Assembly (NCBI RefSeq): GCF_047324305.1
Contig: NZ_CP178740.1
Location: 1,984,001 to 2,048,000 of the forward strand
Source: Acerihabitans sp047324305
GTDB lineage: Bacteria > Pseudomonadota > Gammaproteobacteria > Enterobacterales > Enterobacteriaceae
Direction: 5' to 3'
DNA length: 64,000 nucleotides
Shown: positions 8,142 through 16,440 of the stretch, piece by piece
Layout: every line of letters begins with the position of its first letter
Numbering within the stretch: the stretch's first letter is position 1
The notes under the pieces: generated by a model
Database searches by the model: none
What the model was told of the DNA's origin: nothing
The model's input: the letters and a program-made list of their open reading frames with translations, nothing else
Translations under genes and position numbers: made by a program

Positions 8142-10259
8142 TTAGTTGCGGTTACGGGTGACCCGGATGACATCCGGCATAACGCGTATTTTACGCATAA
8201 TATTCGCCAGATGGACACGGTCGCGCACGGTCAGGCGGATAAACGCGCTATAGACCCGCCCGTCTTTCTCTTCGGTGTTCAGGCTTTGGATATTGGAATC
8301 GGCGGCATTGATAGCCGCGGTCAGGTTGGCCAGCGCGCCCTGGTGATTAAACATATCCGCTTTAATCTCGGCGATAAACTCCTGCTCGGTATCCAGATCC
8401 CATTCCACCGCCATGAATTTTTCCGCTTCTTTCTGGTAGCCGCGGATATTGCGGCAGGATTCATGATGAACCACCAGCCCTTTACCCGGGCTGACATGGG
8501 CGATAATCGGATCGCCGGGAATAGGGCGGCAGCATTTGGCAAAGGTGATAAGCACGCCTTCCGCGCCTTTGATCGGCAGGGTTTTGGGACCGGAAACGGA
8601 GGCGCCGGACGGCGCCATATTGGACTGGTCGCCCTGCAGATTACGGGCAATCACCACGCTCATGGCGTTGCCCAGGCCGATTTCCGCCAGCAGATCGTCC
8701 AGGGAGGCCAGTTTCATCCGGTCCAGTTCATGCTGGATATTTTCCGGCGGCACCTCGGCCAGTTTACGGCTGCCGCCAAGGGCGTGGTTCAATAAACGCC
8801 GGCCCAAACTGACGGAATCGTCGCGTTTAAGGTTTTTCAGCATCTGGCGAATTTTGGCCCGCGCCTTGGAACTGACGACAAAATTCAGCCAGGCGGCGTT
8901 GGGACGGGCGCCGGGGGCGGTAATAATTTCCACCGCCTGTCCGCTGGTCAGGGCCTGGGACAAGGGGTAAGGCTGGCGATCGACCCTGGCGCCGACGCAG
9001 GCATGGCCGATATCGGTATGCACCGCGTAGGCAAAGTCCACCGGCGTGGCGCCCGCCGGCAGTTCGACGATGCGTCCTTCCGGGGTAAAGACGTAAATTT
9101 CGTCCGGAAACAGATCGGACTTAACGCTTTCAATAAATTCAAACGAGCTGCCGGCGCTTTGCTGCAGCTCCAGCAGGCTTTGCATCCAGCGCTGCGCGCG
9201 GATCTGCGCCGTGGTGCCGGTTTCACCCTGTTCTTTATAAGCCCAGTGCGCCGCCACGCCCATTTCCGCCATCTGGTCCATGTCCTCGGTGCGGATTTGT
9301 ACTTCCACCGGTACGCCGTGGGGGCCGATCATCGAGGTATGCAGGGATTGATAGCCATTGGCCTTGGGAATGGCGATATAGTCCTTCACCCGTCCCGGAC
9401 GCGGTTTATACAGGCTGTGCATCTGTCCCAGTACCCGGTAGCAGGTATCCACTTCGCCGACGATGACCCGGAAGGCGTAGATATCCATGATGGAGTGAAA
9501 GCGCTGCTCTTTGAGATGCATTTTGCAATAAATGGAGTACAGATGTTTTTCGCGTCCGCTGACGCGACAGGGAATGCCCGCTTCGGTCAGCCGTCCTTCA
9601 ATTTCCGCCAGGATTTTCTGGATCATCTCTTTGCGGTTGCCGCGCGCCGACTTGACCACTTCCTTGATCACCCGGTAGCGGTTGGGATACAGCGCCTCGA
9701 AGCCCAGTTCCTCAAGTTCGGTCTTAAGGTGATGGATACCCAGCCGGTGGGCCAGCGGGCTATAGATTTCCAGGGTTTCGCGGGCGATGCGGCGGCGTTT
9801 ATCAGGACGCAGCGCGCCAAGGGTGCGCATATTGTGGGTCCGGTCGGCCAGCTTTATCAGCACCACCCGGATATCCTGCACCATGGCCATGATCATTTTG
9901 CGGAAATTTTCCGCCTGGGCTTCTTTTTTGTCGCGAAACTTAAGCTTATCGAGTTTCGACACGCCTTCGACCAACTCGGCCACGGTTTTACCGAACAACT
10001 GCTCCATGTCCTGGTAGGTGGCCGGGGTATCCTCAATCACATCATGCAGCAGCGCCGCCATCAGCGTCTCATGGTCAAGACGCATTTCGGCCAGAATACA
10101 GGCCACGGCCACCGGATGGGTGATATAAGGCTCGCCGCTGGAGCGTGACTGTCCCTCGTGAGCATCACGGGCGACAAGGTATGCCTGCCGGAGGAGTTTA
10201 ATCTGATCCTCGGGCAGGTATCGTTGAATCAGCAGATTCAGGCTTTCAAACAGATACAA
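8142..10259 (-). CDS. spoT: Bifunctional (p)ppGpp synthetase/hydrolase SpoT
   Basis: The 705-residue cytosolic enzyme controls the stringent response alarmone. Domain order: HD hydrolase domain with HDVIEDT (about residue 72) and DRTHNMRTL; the synthetase domain around YCKMH and GYQSLHTSMIGP; a TGS domain at EIYVFTPEGRIVELPAGATPVDFAY; a helical/zinc-finger region with CCRPIPGDPI; and a C-terminal ACT domain. Start at 10259 (MYLFESLN) matches E. coli and lies 20 bases after rpoZ, so the genes are co-transcribed. The hydrolase residues are intact, which fits SpoT rather than RelA. Confidence 0.97.
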   Translation of the reverse strand: MYLFESLNLLIQRYLPEDQIKLLRQAYLVARDAHEGQSRSSGEPYITHPVAVACILAEMRLDHETLMAALLHDVIEDTPATYQDMEQLFGKTVAELVEGVSKLDKLKFRDKKEAQAENFRKMIMAMVQDIRVVLIKLADRTHNMRTLGALRPDKRRRIARETLEIYSPLAHRLGIHHLKTELEELGFEALYPNRYRVIKEVVKSARGNRKEMIQKILAEIEGRLTEAGIPCRVSGREKHLYSIYCKMHLKEQRFHSIMDIYAFRVIVGEVDTCYRVLGQMHSLYKPRPGRVKDYIAIPKANGYQSLHTSMIGPHGVPVEVQIRTEDMDQMAEMGVAAHWAYKEQGETGTTAQIRAQRWMQSLLELQQSAGSSFEFIESVKSDLFPDEIYVFTPEGRIVELPAGATPVDFAYAVHTDIGHACVGARVDRQPYPLSQALTSGQAVEIITAPGARPNAAWLNFVVSSKARAKIRQMLKNLKRDDSVSLGRRLLNHALGGSRKLAEVPPENIQHELDRMKLASLDDLLAEIGLGNAMSVVIARNLQGDQSNMAPSGASVSGPKTLPIKGAEGVLITFAKCCRPIPGDPIIAHVSPGKGLVVHHESCRNIRGYQKEAEKFMAVEWDLDTEQEFIAEIKADMFNHQGALANLTAAINAADSNIQSLNTEEKDGRVYSAFIRLTVRDRVHLANIMRKIRVMPDVIRVTRNRN

Positions 10260-10279
10260 TTGTGAACCGTTGTCCGAAT

Positions 10280-10555
10280 TTAGCGACGACCTTCAGCAAT
10301 AGCGGTTACCGCCTGGATTTCCGCGGCTTCCTGCTCCTGCTGTTCCTGGCGATCCCGCAAGTCGAGGATCTGATTGGTAATCAGGCCTTCTTCTATTTCA
10401 CGCAGGGCGATAACGGTGAATTTGTCGTTTTCTTCCGCCACCAGGGGATCTTTACCGCCGACCTGAAGTTGGCGAGCGCGACGGGCAGCGACCAGCACCA
10501 GGTCAAAACGATTACCAATTTTTTCAACGGCGTCTTGTACAGTTACGCGTGCCAT
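10280..10555 (-). CDS. rpoZ: RNA polymerase omega subunit
   Basis: The 91-residue omega subunit has the same length as in E. coli and the conserved MARVTVQDAVEKIGNRFDLVLVAARRARQ region, the contact surface for beta-prime. It helps RNA polymerase assembly and mediates part of the ppGpp response, which matches its place beside spoT. I use ATG 10555 rather than an upstream in-frame start at 10573 because the family always begins MARVTVQ. It lies 54 bases downstream of gmk. Confidence 0.97.
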   Translation of the reverse strand: MARVTVQDAVEKIGNRFDLVLVAARRARQLQVGGKDPLVAEENDKFTVIALREIEEGLITNQILDLRDRQEQQEQEAAEIQAVTAIAEGRR

Positions 10556-10609
10556 ATGTGAGCTACTCCGCAAATAGAGAAATGACTGGGCATCATACTG
10601 AAAGTTGTT

Positions 10610-11233
10610 TCAGTCCGCCAACAGTTTGGTGATTAAAGCGTCATGCCGTAATTTTTGCCGGCCCAGACGCAGACGTTCGGCACGAATAATGGTTTTTAAA
10701 TCCATCAGGGCCGTATTGAACTCGTCATTCACAATCAGGTAATCATACTCGGCATAATGCGACATTTCCGCCACTGCCTGCGCCATACGGCGGGCAATGA
10801 CCTCTTCGCTATCCTGCCCGCGGCCGCGCAGGCGCCGATCCAGCTCTTCCCTGGACGGCGGCAGCACAAAGATGCTGCGGGCCTGGGGCATGCGCTCGCG
10901 AATTTGCTGCGCGCCCTGCCAGTCGATATCCAAAAACACGTCCACGCCGGTGGACAACACCTGTTCGATGGCCTCGCGCGACGTGCCGTAATAATTGCCG
11001 AAGACGTTGGCGTATTCGAGGAAGCACTCCTCCCCGATCATGCGCTTGAACTCAGCCTCGGAAATAAAAAAATAATGTTCCCCGTCTTTTTCCCCCGGAC
11101 GTATGGGCCGCGTGGTGTGGGAGATCGATACCTGGGTGTCGTAAAGCGGTTGTGTTTTAAGCAACGCCTGGATCAGGCTTGATTTTCCCGCGCCGCTGGG
11201 AGCGGAAACAATGTAAAGCGTACCATGAACCAT
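10610..11233 (-). CDS. gmk: Guanylate kinase
   Basis: The 207-residue essential enzyme phosphorylates GMP to GDP with ATP. The P-loop SAPSGAGKSS lies at residues 10-19, the GMP-binding segment SHTTRPIRPGE follows, and DIDWQGAQQIR is the Walker B region. The length matches E. coli Gmk exactly. Start at ATG 11233 (MVHGTLYIVSAPSG) is set by family alignment; the longer open frame to 11326 has no family support and passes through the promoter. It heads the gmk-rpoZ-spoT-recG array. Confidence 0.97.
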   Translation of the reverse strand: MVHGTLYIVSAPSGAGKSSLIQALLKTQPLYDTQVSISHTTRPIRPGEKDGEHYFFISEAEFKRMIGEECFLEYANVFGNYYGTSREAIEQVLSTGVDVFLDIDWQGAQQIRERMPQARSIFVLPPSREELDRRLRGRGQDSEEVIARRMAQAVAEMSHYAEYDYLIVNDEFNTALMDLKTIIRAERLRLGRQKLRHDALITKLLAD

Positions 11234-11317
11234 AGTGGGAATTTTTCGGCTGTAGTTGATGTCTTTAGTGGATAACCGTCGTTGATGAATCGACGCGTGA
11301 AGACGATATCGTCTCAC

Positions 11318-11346
11318 ATTATACACGGCATTGATGCAGGTTGCAG
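11318..11346 (-). promoter_or_regulatory. gmk: Probable sigma-70 promoter of gmk
   Basis: On the minus strand a perfect TATAAT (11323-11318) is preceded at 17 bases by CTGCAA (11346-11341), a half-match to the -35 consensus. The predicted start of transcription falls near 11311, inside a perfect 14-bp palindrome AGACGATATCGTCT (11301-11314), which could be an operator. The position, about 80 bases before the gmk ATG, fits. Confidence 0.55.
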
Positions 11347-11786
11347 CTTCCCTTGCTGTTTAGCGCCGGGCTTTTGCGCCCTTGGCGCCAGGGTGACGGC
11401 GGCGGCAAGCATAGCGGGCGCTCAAATAATGGATGTGGTTTACGCTTTTTCGATTATTACATAAAGGAAACTTAAGTGATGAGCCGCTAACTATTTCAGA
11501 ATCATAGGGGGATGGGATGTCATGGCCAACGTTGCCCCGATCGTAGTCGCATATATCCAGCGAGGTTGGGCTTTATTAACGGCCAGTTTTCCATTCAACC
11601 CGGTGTGGCCGAAAAAGCAATAGACATGCATTTATCAAGAATTGCTTATACTTTTGCTACCCGAAGGCGTTCCCTCATCGACAAATAACGCCCTGTGGAT
11701 GAGGGAAATTTGATACTGCTTATATTTTAGAGCGGCATGGTTTATGCCGCCCATTAAATAGGATATGCAGCGGTCTAAACCGACAA
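11347..11786. other. Gene-free interval between gmk and the MarR gene with interleaved inverted repeats
   Basis: No convincing coding region is seen; short open frames here have no family look. Two inverted repeats interleave: GGCGTT/AACGCC (11666-11671 with 11687-11692) and a perfect 10-bp pair TTCCCTCATC/GATGAGGGAA (11670-11679 with 11698-11707). They share bases 11670-11671, so they would be alternative structures or a pseudoknot if transcribed. In E. coli ligB lies next to gmk; no ligB remnant is recognisable here. Confidence 0.4.
11732..11750 (-). terminator. Hairpin 3' of the MarR-family gene
   Basis: A perfect 7-bp stem GCGGCAT/ATGCCGC with a 5-base loop lies 37 bases beyond the MarR stop on the minus strand. 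It is followed by TCTAAAATAT rather than a true T-run, so it is at best a weak terminator or a 3'-end stabiliser. Confidence 0.35.
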
Positions 11787-12212
11787 TTAACGCTGGCCTG
11801 CTTCGAGGGTATTGCAAATTTCACCGAATTTTTCCAATTGCGCTTCAGATAAAGGCGCCAGAATACGCTCAAGGATAGTACGATGAGTCTGCTGGGCAAT
11901 TTCCAGTTTATCGCGTCCTTTTTCTGTAATATAAACATGTTTAACCCGGCGGTCGGTCGGGCTTTGCTGGCGCTGCAGCATTTCGTCTTTCTCCAGGGCG
12001 TCCAGCACCGTCACTACCGTACGGGAAGAAAATCCCATATAATTTTTGATATCCGTGGCGCTGGTCTTGCCATGGGTAATCAATTGCAGGATCTTCATTT
12101 TGGACAATGAAAGTCCTTCATTGACCAATTGGCCGTTCACTTCTTTTCTCAGGCGATGATAGATGCGAGATAAAGATTCTACGGTAACTGACATGTCTAT
12201 TTTTTTGTCCAT
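11787..12212 (-). CDS. MarR-family transcriptional regulator
   Basis: The 141-residue protein has the MarR winged helix-turn-helix: SKMKILQLITHGKTSATDIKNYM (helices 2-3), SSRTVVTVLDALEKDEMLQR (recognition helix) and the wing SPTDRRVKHVYITEKG. Such dimers usually repress nearby efflux or stress genes and release DNA on ligand binding. No gene lies close by in a divergent arrangement; both flanks are long non-coding stretches. It is not clearly SlyA or MarR itself. The start at 12212 (MDKKIDMSV) has GAGAGGAACGAC upstream, a good ribosome-binding site. A near-palindrome at 12285-12300 may be its operator. Confidence 0.85.
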   Translation of the reverse strand: MDKKIDMSVTVESLSRIYHRLRKEVNGQLVNEGLSLSKMKILQLITHGKTSATDIKNYMGFSSRTVVTVLDALEKDEMLQRQQSPTDRRVKHVYITEKGRDKLEIAQQTHRTILERILAPLSEAQLEKFGEICNTLEAGQR

Positions 12213-12999
12213 TGTCGTTCCTCTCTGTAAATTAAGACGATTTACTCGCCGCGATGGCAGGTTAAAAGCTGTTATATTGATACAGGGATTAATTTATCCC
12301 TCCGGCATTGAGTTAGTGAAAAACGCCTTGCACAGCAATAACGTTCTACCCGCAATCCACCGGTAGCAAAGAAACCGTCAATATAGTTCGCGCAAAGCGC
12401 TACAAGAATCATGAATTGCCCTTCCCTAAGAAGAGCCATTTACAATATTGATTGTTAAAGCCAGTGCAGTTTATATGAATATTTTCTATTTTGAAACATG
12501 GCTAATAGAAAAATACGCATGTAATATTGAAATATCACGGCAGTGATATTTTATTTTATTTTATTACTTTTATATTAACTTTATAGCCTGCTATCTTTAT
12601 ATTTTTACAAAAAGTAAAAAATAATAACTTCATGATATATATAGGTATTTTACAAATAACATCAATTAAAAAAGTGACTCACTTATATTGTTAAGTAATA
12701 AAATAATAAAGATTTAAAAAAATTAATTTAAATAAATTCCTCACAAAAACATCACCGCGGAATAATTTCCGGGAAATTTTCATTTAAATAACTGATTTAT
12801 AATCATAATTTTTTCGTTTTACCAAAACCCGGCTAAGACGTCGACGAATAACCGTGAAGTATCAAGGCGTTATTATTTTATACTCCAGCGCCAGGCTGTA
12901 AATGCGTCGGGGATAAATCTATTGTCGCGCCGCGAATAGGGGTGGGTAGGCCGGGACACCTATAATCAATACGTATCTGTTCATTTCGGAGGATAGCCG
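12213..12999. other. AT-rich, gene-free interval
   Basis: This 787-base stretch separates the MarR gene from the VOC gene. From about 12400 to 12830 it is strikingly AT-rich in an otherwise GC-rich window, with runs of T and A and no plausible coding frame. It contains a near-palindrome GGGATTAATTTATCCC (12285-12300, 7 of 8 pairs) upstream of the MarR gene, a possible MarR operator, and the isolated terminator at 12530-12575. An open frame at 12163-12366 on the plus strand overlaps the MarR gene antisense and looks spurious. Confidence 0.5.
12530..12575 (+). terminator. Isolated intrinsic terminator
   Basis: A perfect 9-bp stem AAATATCAC/GTGATATTT (12530-12538 with 12543-12551, GGCA loop) runs straight into a T-rich tract TTTATTTTATTTTATT on the plus strand. 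No plus-strand gene ends here, so it may terminate a small RNA transcribed away from the MarR gene, or it may be a relic. Confidence 0.5.
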
Positions 13000-13404
13000 A
13001 TGTTTAGCCATATCCAACTGGGCGCACGGGAGCTGCCGCGCATGATTGCCTTTTATGATCGCGTTCTCGCCGAGCTGGACTTAGTAAGGATGACGCCGCA
13101 GGAGCTGGACTGCCCCGCCGGCATTATCTGGAGCAAAGCCGGTCAGCGCTGGCCGCAGTTTGTGGTCCGGCGTCCCATCAACGGCCTGCCCGCCACCTGG
13201 GGCAACGGTTGCCAGGTGAGTTTTGCCGCGCCATCGCAGGACGCGGTGGCCTCAGCCTGGTCGGTGGCCCTCAGCCAGGGCGGAATCGACGAGGGCGAGC
13301 CCGGTGTCCGCGCCATCTATGCCGATGATTTTTACGCCGCCTACTGCCGCGATCCCGAAGGCAATAAACTCTGCTTCGTCCATGCCGGCGGGGTAAATCC
13401 CTAG
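13000..13404 (+). CDS. VOC (glyoxalase/bleomycin-resistance-like) family protein
   Basis: The 134-residue single-domain protein starts SHIQLGARELPRMIAFYDRVL and ends AAYCRDPEGNKLCFVHA, the classic beta-alpha-beta-beta-beta pattern of the vicinal oxygen chelate superfamily. Two such modules pair to bind a divalent metal; substrates range from lactoylglutathione to antibiotics. The specific reaction cannot be told. GGAGG lies 7 bases before ATG. It precedes the ABC operon by 203 bases on the same strand, but the GTCGT repeats in that gap suggest a separate promoter for the operon. Confidence 0.85.
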   Translation: MFSHIQLGARELPRMIAFYDRVLAELDLVRMTPQELDCPAGIIWSKAGQRWPQFVVRRPINGLPATWGNGCQVSFAAPSQDAVASAWSVALSQGGIDEGEPGVRAIYADDFYAAYCRDPEGNKLCFVHAGGVNP

Positions 13405-13438
13405 CGGGAAGCGCGGCGAGGCATACGGCGTTCTTATA

Positions 13439-13468
13439 TGTCGTTTTTTTGCTAAAACGCGTCGTAAT
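13439..13468 (+). promoter_or_regulatory. 21-bp-spaced GTCGT direct repeats upstream of the peptide-type ABC operon
   Basis: TGTCGTTTT (13439-13447) and CGTCGTAAT (13460-13468) are direct repeats with starts exactly 21 bp apart (two helical turns), about 140 bases before the first permease ATG. The same arrangement, TGTCGTATT twice with a 21-bp period, lies upstream of the second CocE-type hydrolase gene (26383-26412). A shared activator, most simply the GlxA-type regulator encoded at 22470, is inferred. Confidence 0.5.
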
Positions 13469-13607
13469 AACGACGTTCAATGGGTGTAAACACTGGCAAG
13501 CTTGCTTACGTTTCCTGCTGCCATCAAGCAGAATCCGGCCTGTCCACCGCGGCCTTACCGGTGTGCCGGCGGATGTTCCTTAGCGAAAACTTAAACAGGC
13601 TGGGCTT

Positions 13608-14552
13608 ATGTTTTTTTACCTGCTTCGGCGGCTTATGCTGGCGGCGTCAGTGATGTTGCTCGCCATCTCGTTACTTTTTTGCCTGGTGTTCCTGGTGCCG
13701 GGCGATCCGGCGTCGGTGGCGCTGGGGCCGCGCGCCAGCGAAGCGCAAAAACAGGCGCTGCGCGAACATATGGGGCTGGACCGGCCGGCCGTCGTGCAGA
13801 TCGCCCGCTTTATCGCTAACGTGGCCACCGGCGATCTGGGCGAAGACGTCCTCACCCACCGGCCGGTGGCCCAATTGATTGCCCGCGCCCTGCCCAATAC
13901 CCTGATTCTGGCGCTGTCGGCCATCGCCTGGGCCGTTCTCCTGGGCATCCCGCTGGGCTGCTGGGCGGCGCTGCGCCAGAACAGCCTGGCCGACCGCCTT
14001 ATCGGCCTGATGTCCACCAGCGTTATCGCCCTGCCGGCCTTTGTGGTGGCTATCTATGCCCTGCTGATTTTCGCGGTCACCCTGAAATGGTTTCCCGCCA
14101 TTGGCGCGGGACAGCGGGACGATCCCGTTTCCCAGCTGAATGCCCTGGTACTGCCGTCGCTGACGGTGGGCCTGAGCTGGATCGGTTATCTATCGCGGCT
14201 GGTGCGGGCGTCCATGCTGGAAGTGCTTAAGGAGAACCATATCCGCACCTATCGGGCGTTCGGCATCGGCGAGCGGCTTATCGCCATGCGTTATGCGCTG
14301 CCGATTGCGGTAGTGCCGGTGGTATCTGTGCTGGGGGTCGGCATCGGCTCGCTGTTATCCGGCGCGGTGCTGACTGAAATCGTTTTTGCCCGTCCCGGCC
14401 TGGGCAAGCTGGCCTTTGATTCGGTGATTTCACGTAATTTTCCGGTGGTGATGGGCACGGTGGTGGTGACTTCCGGCTTTTATGTGCTGGCCAACCTGAT
14501 TGCCGATTTGATTAACACTTTTCTCGATCCGCGCGTGCGGCAGGAGCTTTGA
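13608..14552 (+). CDS. Dipeptide/oligopeptide-type ABC transporter permease (DppB-like)
   Basis: The 314-residue inner-membrane protein has six predicted helices. It begins with the family N-terminus (FFYLLRRLMLAASVMLLAISLLFCLVFLVPGDPA) and has an EAA-type coupling loop around RTYRAFGIGERLIAMRYALPIAVVPVV. It forms the pore of a PepT-family (Dpp/Opp/Nik) importer with the next gene. It heads the set 13608-19017 of five touching genes. The substrate is not determinable from sequence alone; linked hydrolases point to an amide, ester or peptide-like compound rather than nickel. Confidence 0.92.
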   Translation: MFFYLLRRLMLAASVMLLAISLLFCLVFLVPGDPASVALGPRASEAQKQALREHMGLDRPAVVQIARFIANVATGDLGEDVLTHRPVAQLIARALPNTLILALSAIAWAVLLGIPLGCWAALRQNSLADRLIGLMSTSVIALPAFVVAIYALLIFAVTLKWFPAIGAGQRDDPVSQLNALVLPSLTVGLSWIGYLSRLVRASMLEVLKENHIRTYRAFGIGERLIAMRYALPIAVVPVVSVLGVGIGSLLSGAVLTEIVFARPGLGKLAFDSVISRNFPVVMGTVVVTSGFYVLANLIADLINTFLDPRVRQEL

Positions 14553-14554
14553 CC

Positions 14555-15472
14555 ATGGCTCTTATCACCACCAATACCCCGGTCGCGGCCACCCCGGTTT
14601 CCGCCGCCGCGCCGCGTCCCGGCGCCTTTCGCGTGCTGCGCCAGGTCTGGTCGGGCGGGATGGGCCGTTTTGCCCTGATCTGCGTCGCCGCGCTGCTGGC
14701 CTGCGCCGTTTTCGCCCCGTGGCTGGCCCCGCACGATCCCATCGCCATCAAGGCGGCGCTCAGGCTGAAGGGGCCAAGCATGGAATATTGGCTGGGCAAC
14801 GATCAGCTGGGGCGCGATATTCTCTCGCGCCTGATTTATGGCAGCCGTATCGCCATGACGGTGGCGTTTATCGGCACCGGCGGCGCGCTGTTGATCGGGT
14901 CCATGCTGGGGCTGCTGGCCGGGTATGGCCCACGGCAAGTCGATACGCTGCTGATGTTGTTTTGCGACGCGCTGATGTCGATTCCGATGATTTTATTCGC
15001 GCTGGCGGTGGTGACGCTTATCGGCTCAAGCGTCGTCACCATCATCATGATCATCGTCACCTTTATGGTGCCGGGGTATTTCCGGGTCGTGCGCAGCCAG
15101 ACGCGGGTGCTGAAACGTATGGAATATATTGTCGCCGCCCGCGCCATGGGCGCCTCTCCCCTGAGCGTGGTATTCCGCCACCTGATCCCCAATCTGGTGG
15201 GTACCCTGCTGGTACTGGTGGCCATGGATATCCCGGCGGTGATCGCCATCGAATCCGGCCTGAGTTTCCTCGGCCAGGGCGTGCAGCCTCCCGACGCCAG
15301 CTGGGGCACGGTGCTCAACGACGGTTATTCCTATATCCGCCAGGCGCCGCATATCGTTATCGCCGCCGGCATCCCCATTATCCTGGCCACCCTGGGGTTC
15401 ACCTTTCTTGGCGAGGCGCTGCGCGACGCGCTTGACCCGCGCACCGCCCGGCAATCCAGAGGAGAGAGCTGA
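14555..15472 (+). CDS. Dipeptide/oligopeptide-type ABC transporter permease (DppC-like)
   Basis: This second membrane subunit (305 residues) has the N-terminal OppC-type segment (LICVAALLACAVFAPWLAPHDP), the family motif LGNDQLGRDILSRLIYGSRI and the coupling loop AARAMGASPLSVVFRHLIPNL. ATG 14555 follows GGAG by 8 bases; an upstream TTG at 14549 overlaps the previous stop and is less likely. The stop overlaps the next start (ATGA), so expression is coupled to the ATPase genes. Confidence 0.92.
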   Translation: MALITTNTPVAATPVSAAAPRPGAFRVLRQVWSGGMGRFALICVAALLACAVFAPWLAPHDPIAIKAALRLKGPSMEYWLGNDQLGRDILSRLIYGSRIAMTVAFIGTGGALLIGSMLGLLAGYGPRQVDTLLMLFCDALMSIPMILFALAVVTLIGSSVVTIIMIIVTFMVPGYFRVVRSQTRVLKRMEYIVAARAMGASPLSVVFRHLIPNLVGTLLVLVAMDIPAVIAIESGLSFLGQGVQPPDASWGTVLNDGYSYIRQAPHIVIAAGIPIILATLGFTFLGEALRDALDPRTARQSRGES

Positions 15473-16440
15473 TGGCCCTGCTGGACATCCACGATCTGTC
15501 GGTCACCTATGACTCGGCCAAAGGTCCGCTGAAAGCGGTGCGTAATATTTCCCTGTCCGTGGACAAGGGCGAGGTATTGGGATTGGTGGGGGAGAGCGGC
15601 TCGGGCAAATCGACGCTGGTCGGCGCCATGCTGACCCTGCTGCCGGCCAACGCCCATGCGAGCGGTCAACTGCGCTACAAGGACCAAAACCTGCTCGACC
15701 TGCCGGAATACGCCAAGCGACGGCTGCGCGGCAACGGCATCGCCACGGTTTCCCAGGACCCGTTTACGGCCCTGAATCCGGTGATTACCATCGGCAGGCA
15801 ACTGCTGGCGTTTCAGCACCATAAATCGGGATCTAAAGCGGAAAAGCTGGCGCGCGCCCTGGTAATGCTTGAGCGCGTCGGAATTTCCGACCCCAAAGGG
15901 CGGTTAAAGCAATACCCGCATGAGCTGAGCGGCGGCATTCGCCAGCGCATCGCCATCGCCGCCGCCCTGCTGACCGAACCGGAACTGCTGATCGCCGACG
16001 AACCCACCACCGCGCTGGACGCCACCACCGAAATGCAGGTGGTGGAGGTGCTCAGGGCCAGCCGGAAGCTGGTGGACGGCGCCATTATTTTTGTCACCCA
16101 CGATTTACATCTGGTCAGCGCCCTGTGCGACAAGGTGGCGGTGATGTACGCCGGGGAAATTGTCGAAGCCGGGCCGATAAAGCAGATTTTTTCCGCGCCG
16201 TCCCATCCGTATACCCAGGCGTTGCTGGCCTGTGATCCTGAACGTATCGAGGTGGCGACGCGGGAACTGCCGTTTATCGCCGGCTCGGTGCCCATGCCCA
16301 GCATCAATCGCGTCGGCTGTCCTTTCCAGCCCCGCTGCGGTGTGGCCTTTGCTCCGTGCGGCGTGCAAAACCCGCCCGACACCCTGCTTGACGCCGACGG
16401 TTGGGTGGTTCGTTGCCATAAGGTGAATGCCCATGCTTGA
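15472..16440 (+). CDS. Oligopeptide-type ABC transporter ATPase (DppD-like)
   Basis: The 322-residue ATPase has Walker A GESGSGKST (about residue 40), the signature LSGGIRQRIAIA (with Ile where Met or Gln is usual), Walker B LLIADEPTTALD, the switch His in VTHDLH, and the C-terminal OppD-type extension with VGCPFQPRC and further Cys residues, which in relatives binds an Fe-S cluster. It drives import together with the next gene product. It overlaps both neighbours by a few bases. Confidence 0.93.
   Translation: MALLDIHDLSVTYDSAKGPLKAVRNISLSVDKGEVLGLVGESGSGKSTLVGAMLTLLPANAHASGQLRYKDQNLLDLPEYAKRRLRGNGIATVSQDPFTALNPVITIGRQLLAFQHHKSGSKAEKLARALVMLERVGISDPKGRLKQYPHELSGGIRQRIAIAAALLTEPELLIADEPTTALDATTEMQVVEVLRASRKLVDGAIIFVTHDLHLVSALCDKVAVMYAGEIVEAGPIKQIFSAPSHPYTQALLACDPERIEVATRELPFIAGSVPMPSINRVGCPFQPRCGVAFAPCGVQNPPDTLLDADGWVVRCHKVNAHA

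Noticed and set aside
9003..10148. Long plus-strand frame (381 codons) antisense to spoT
   Set aside because: It mirrors the spoT codons in a GC-rich gene; the translated sequence has no family look and no ribosome-binding site.
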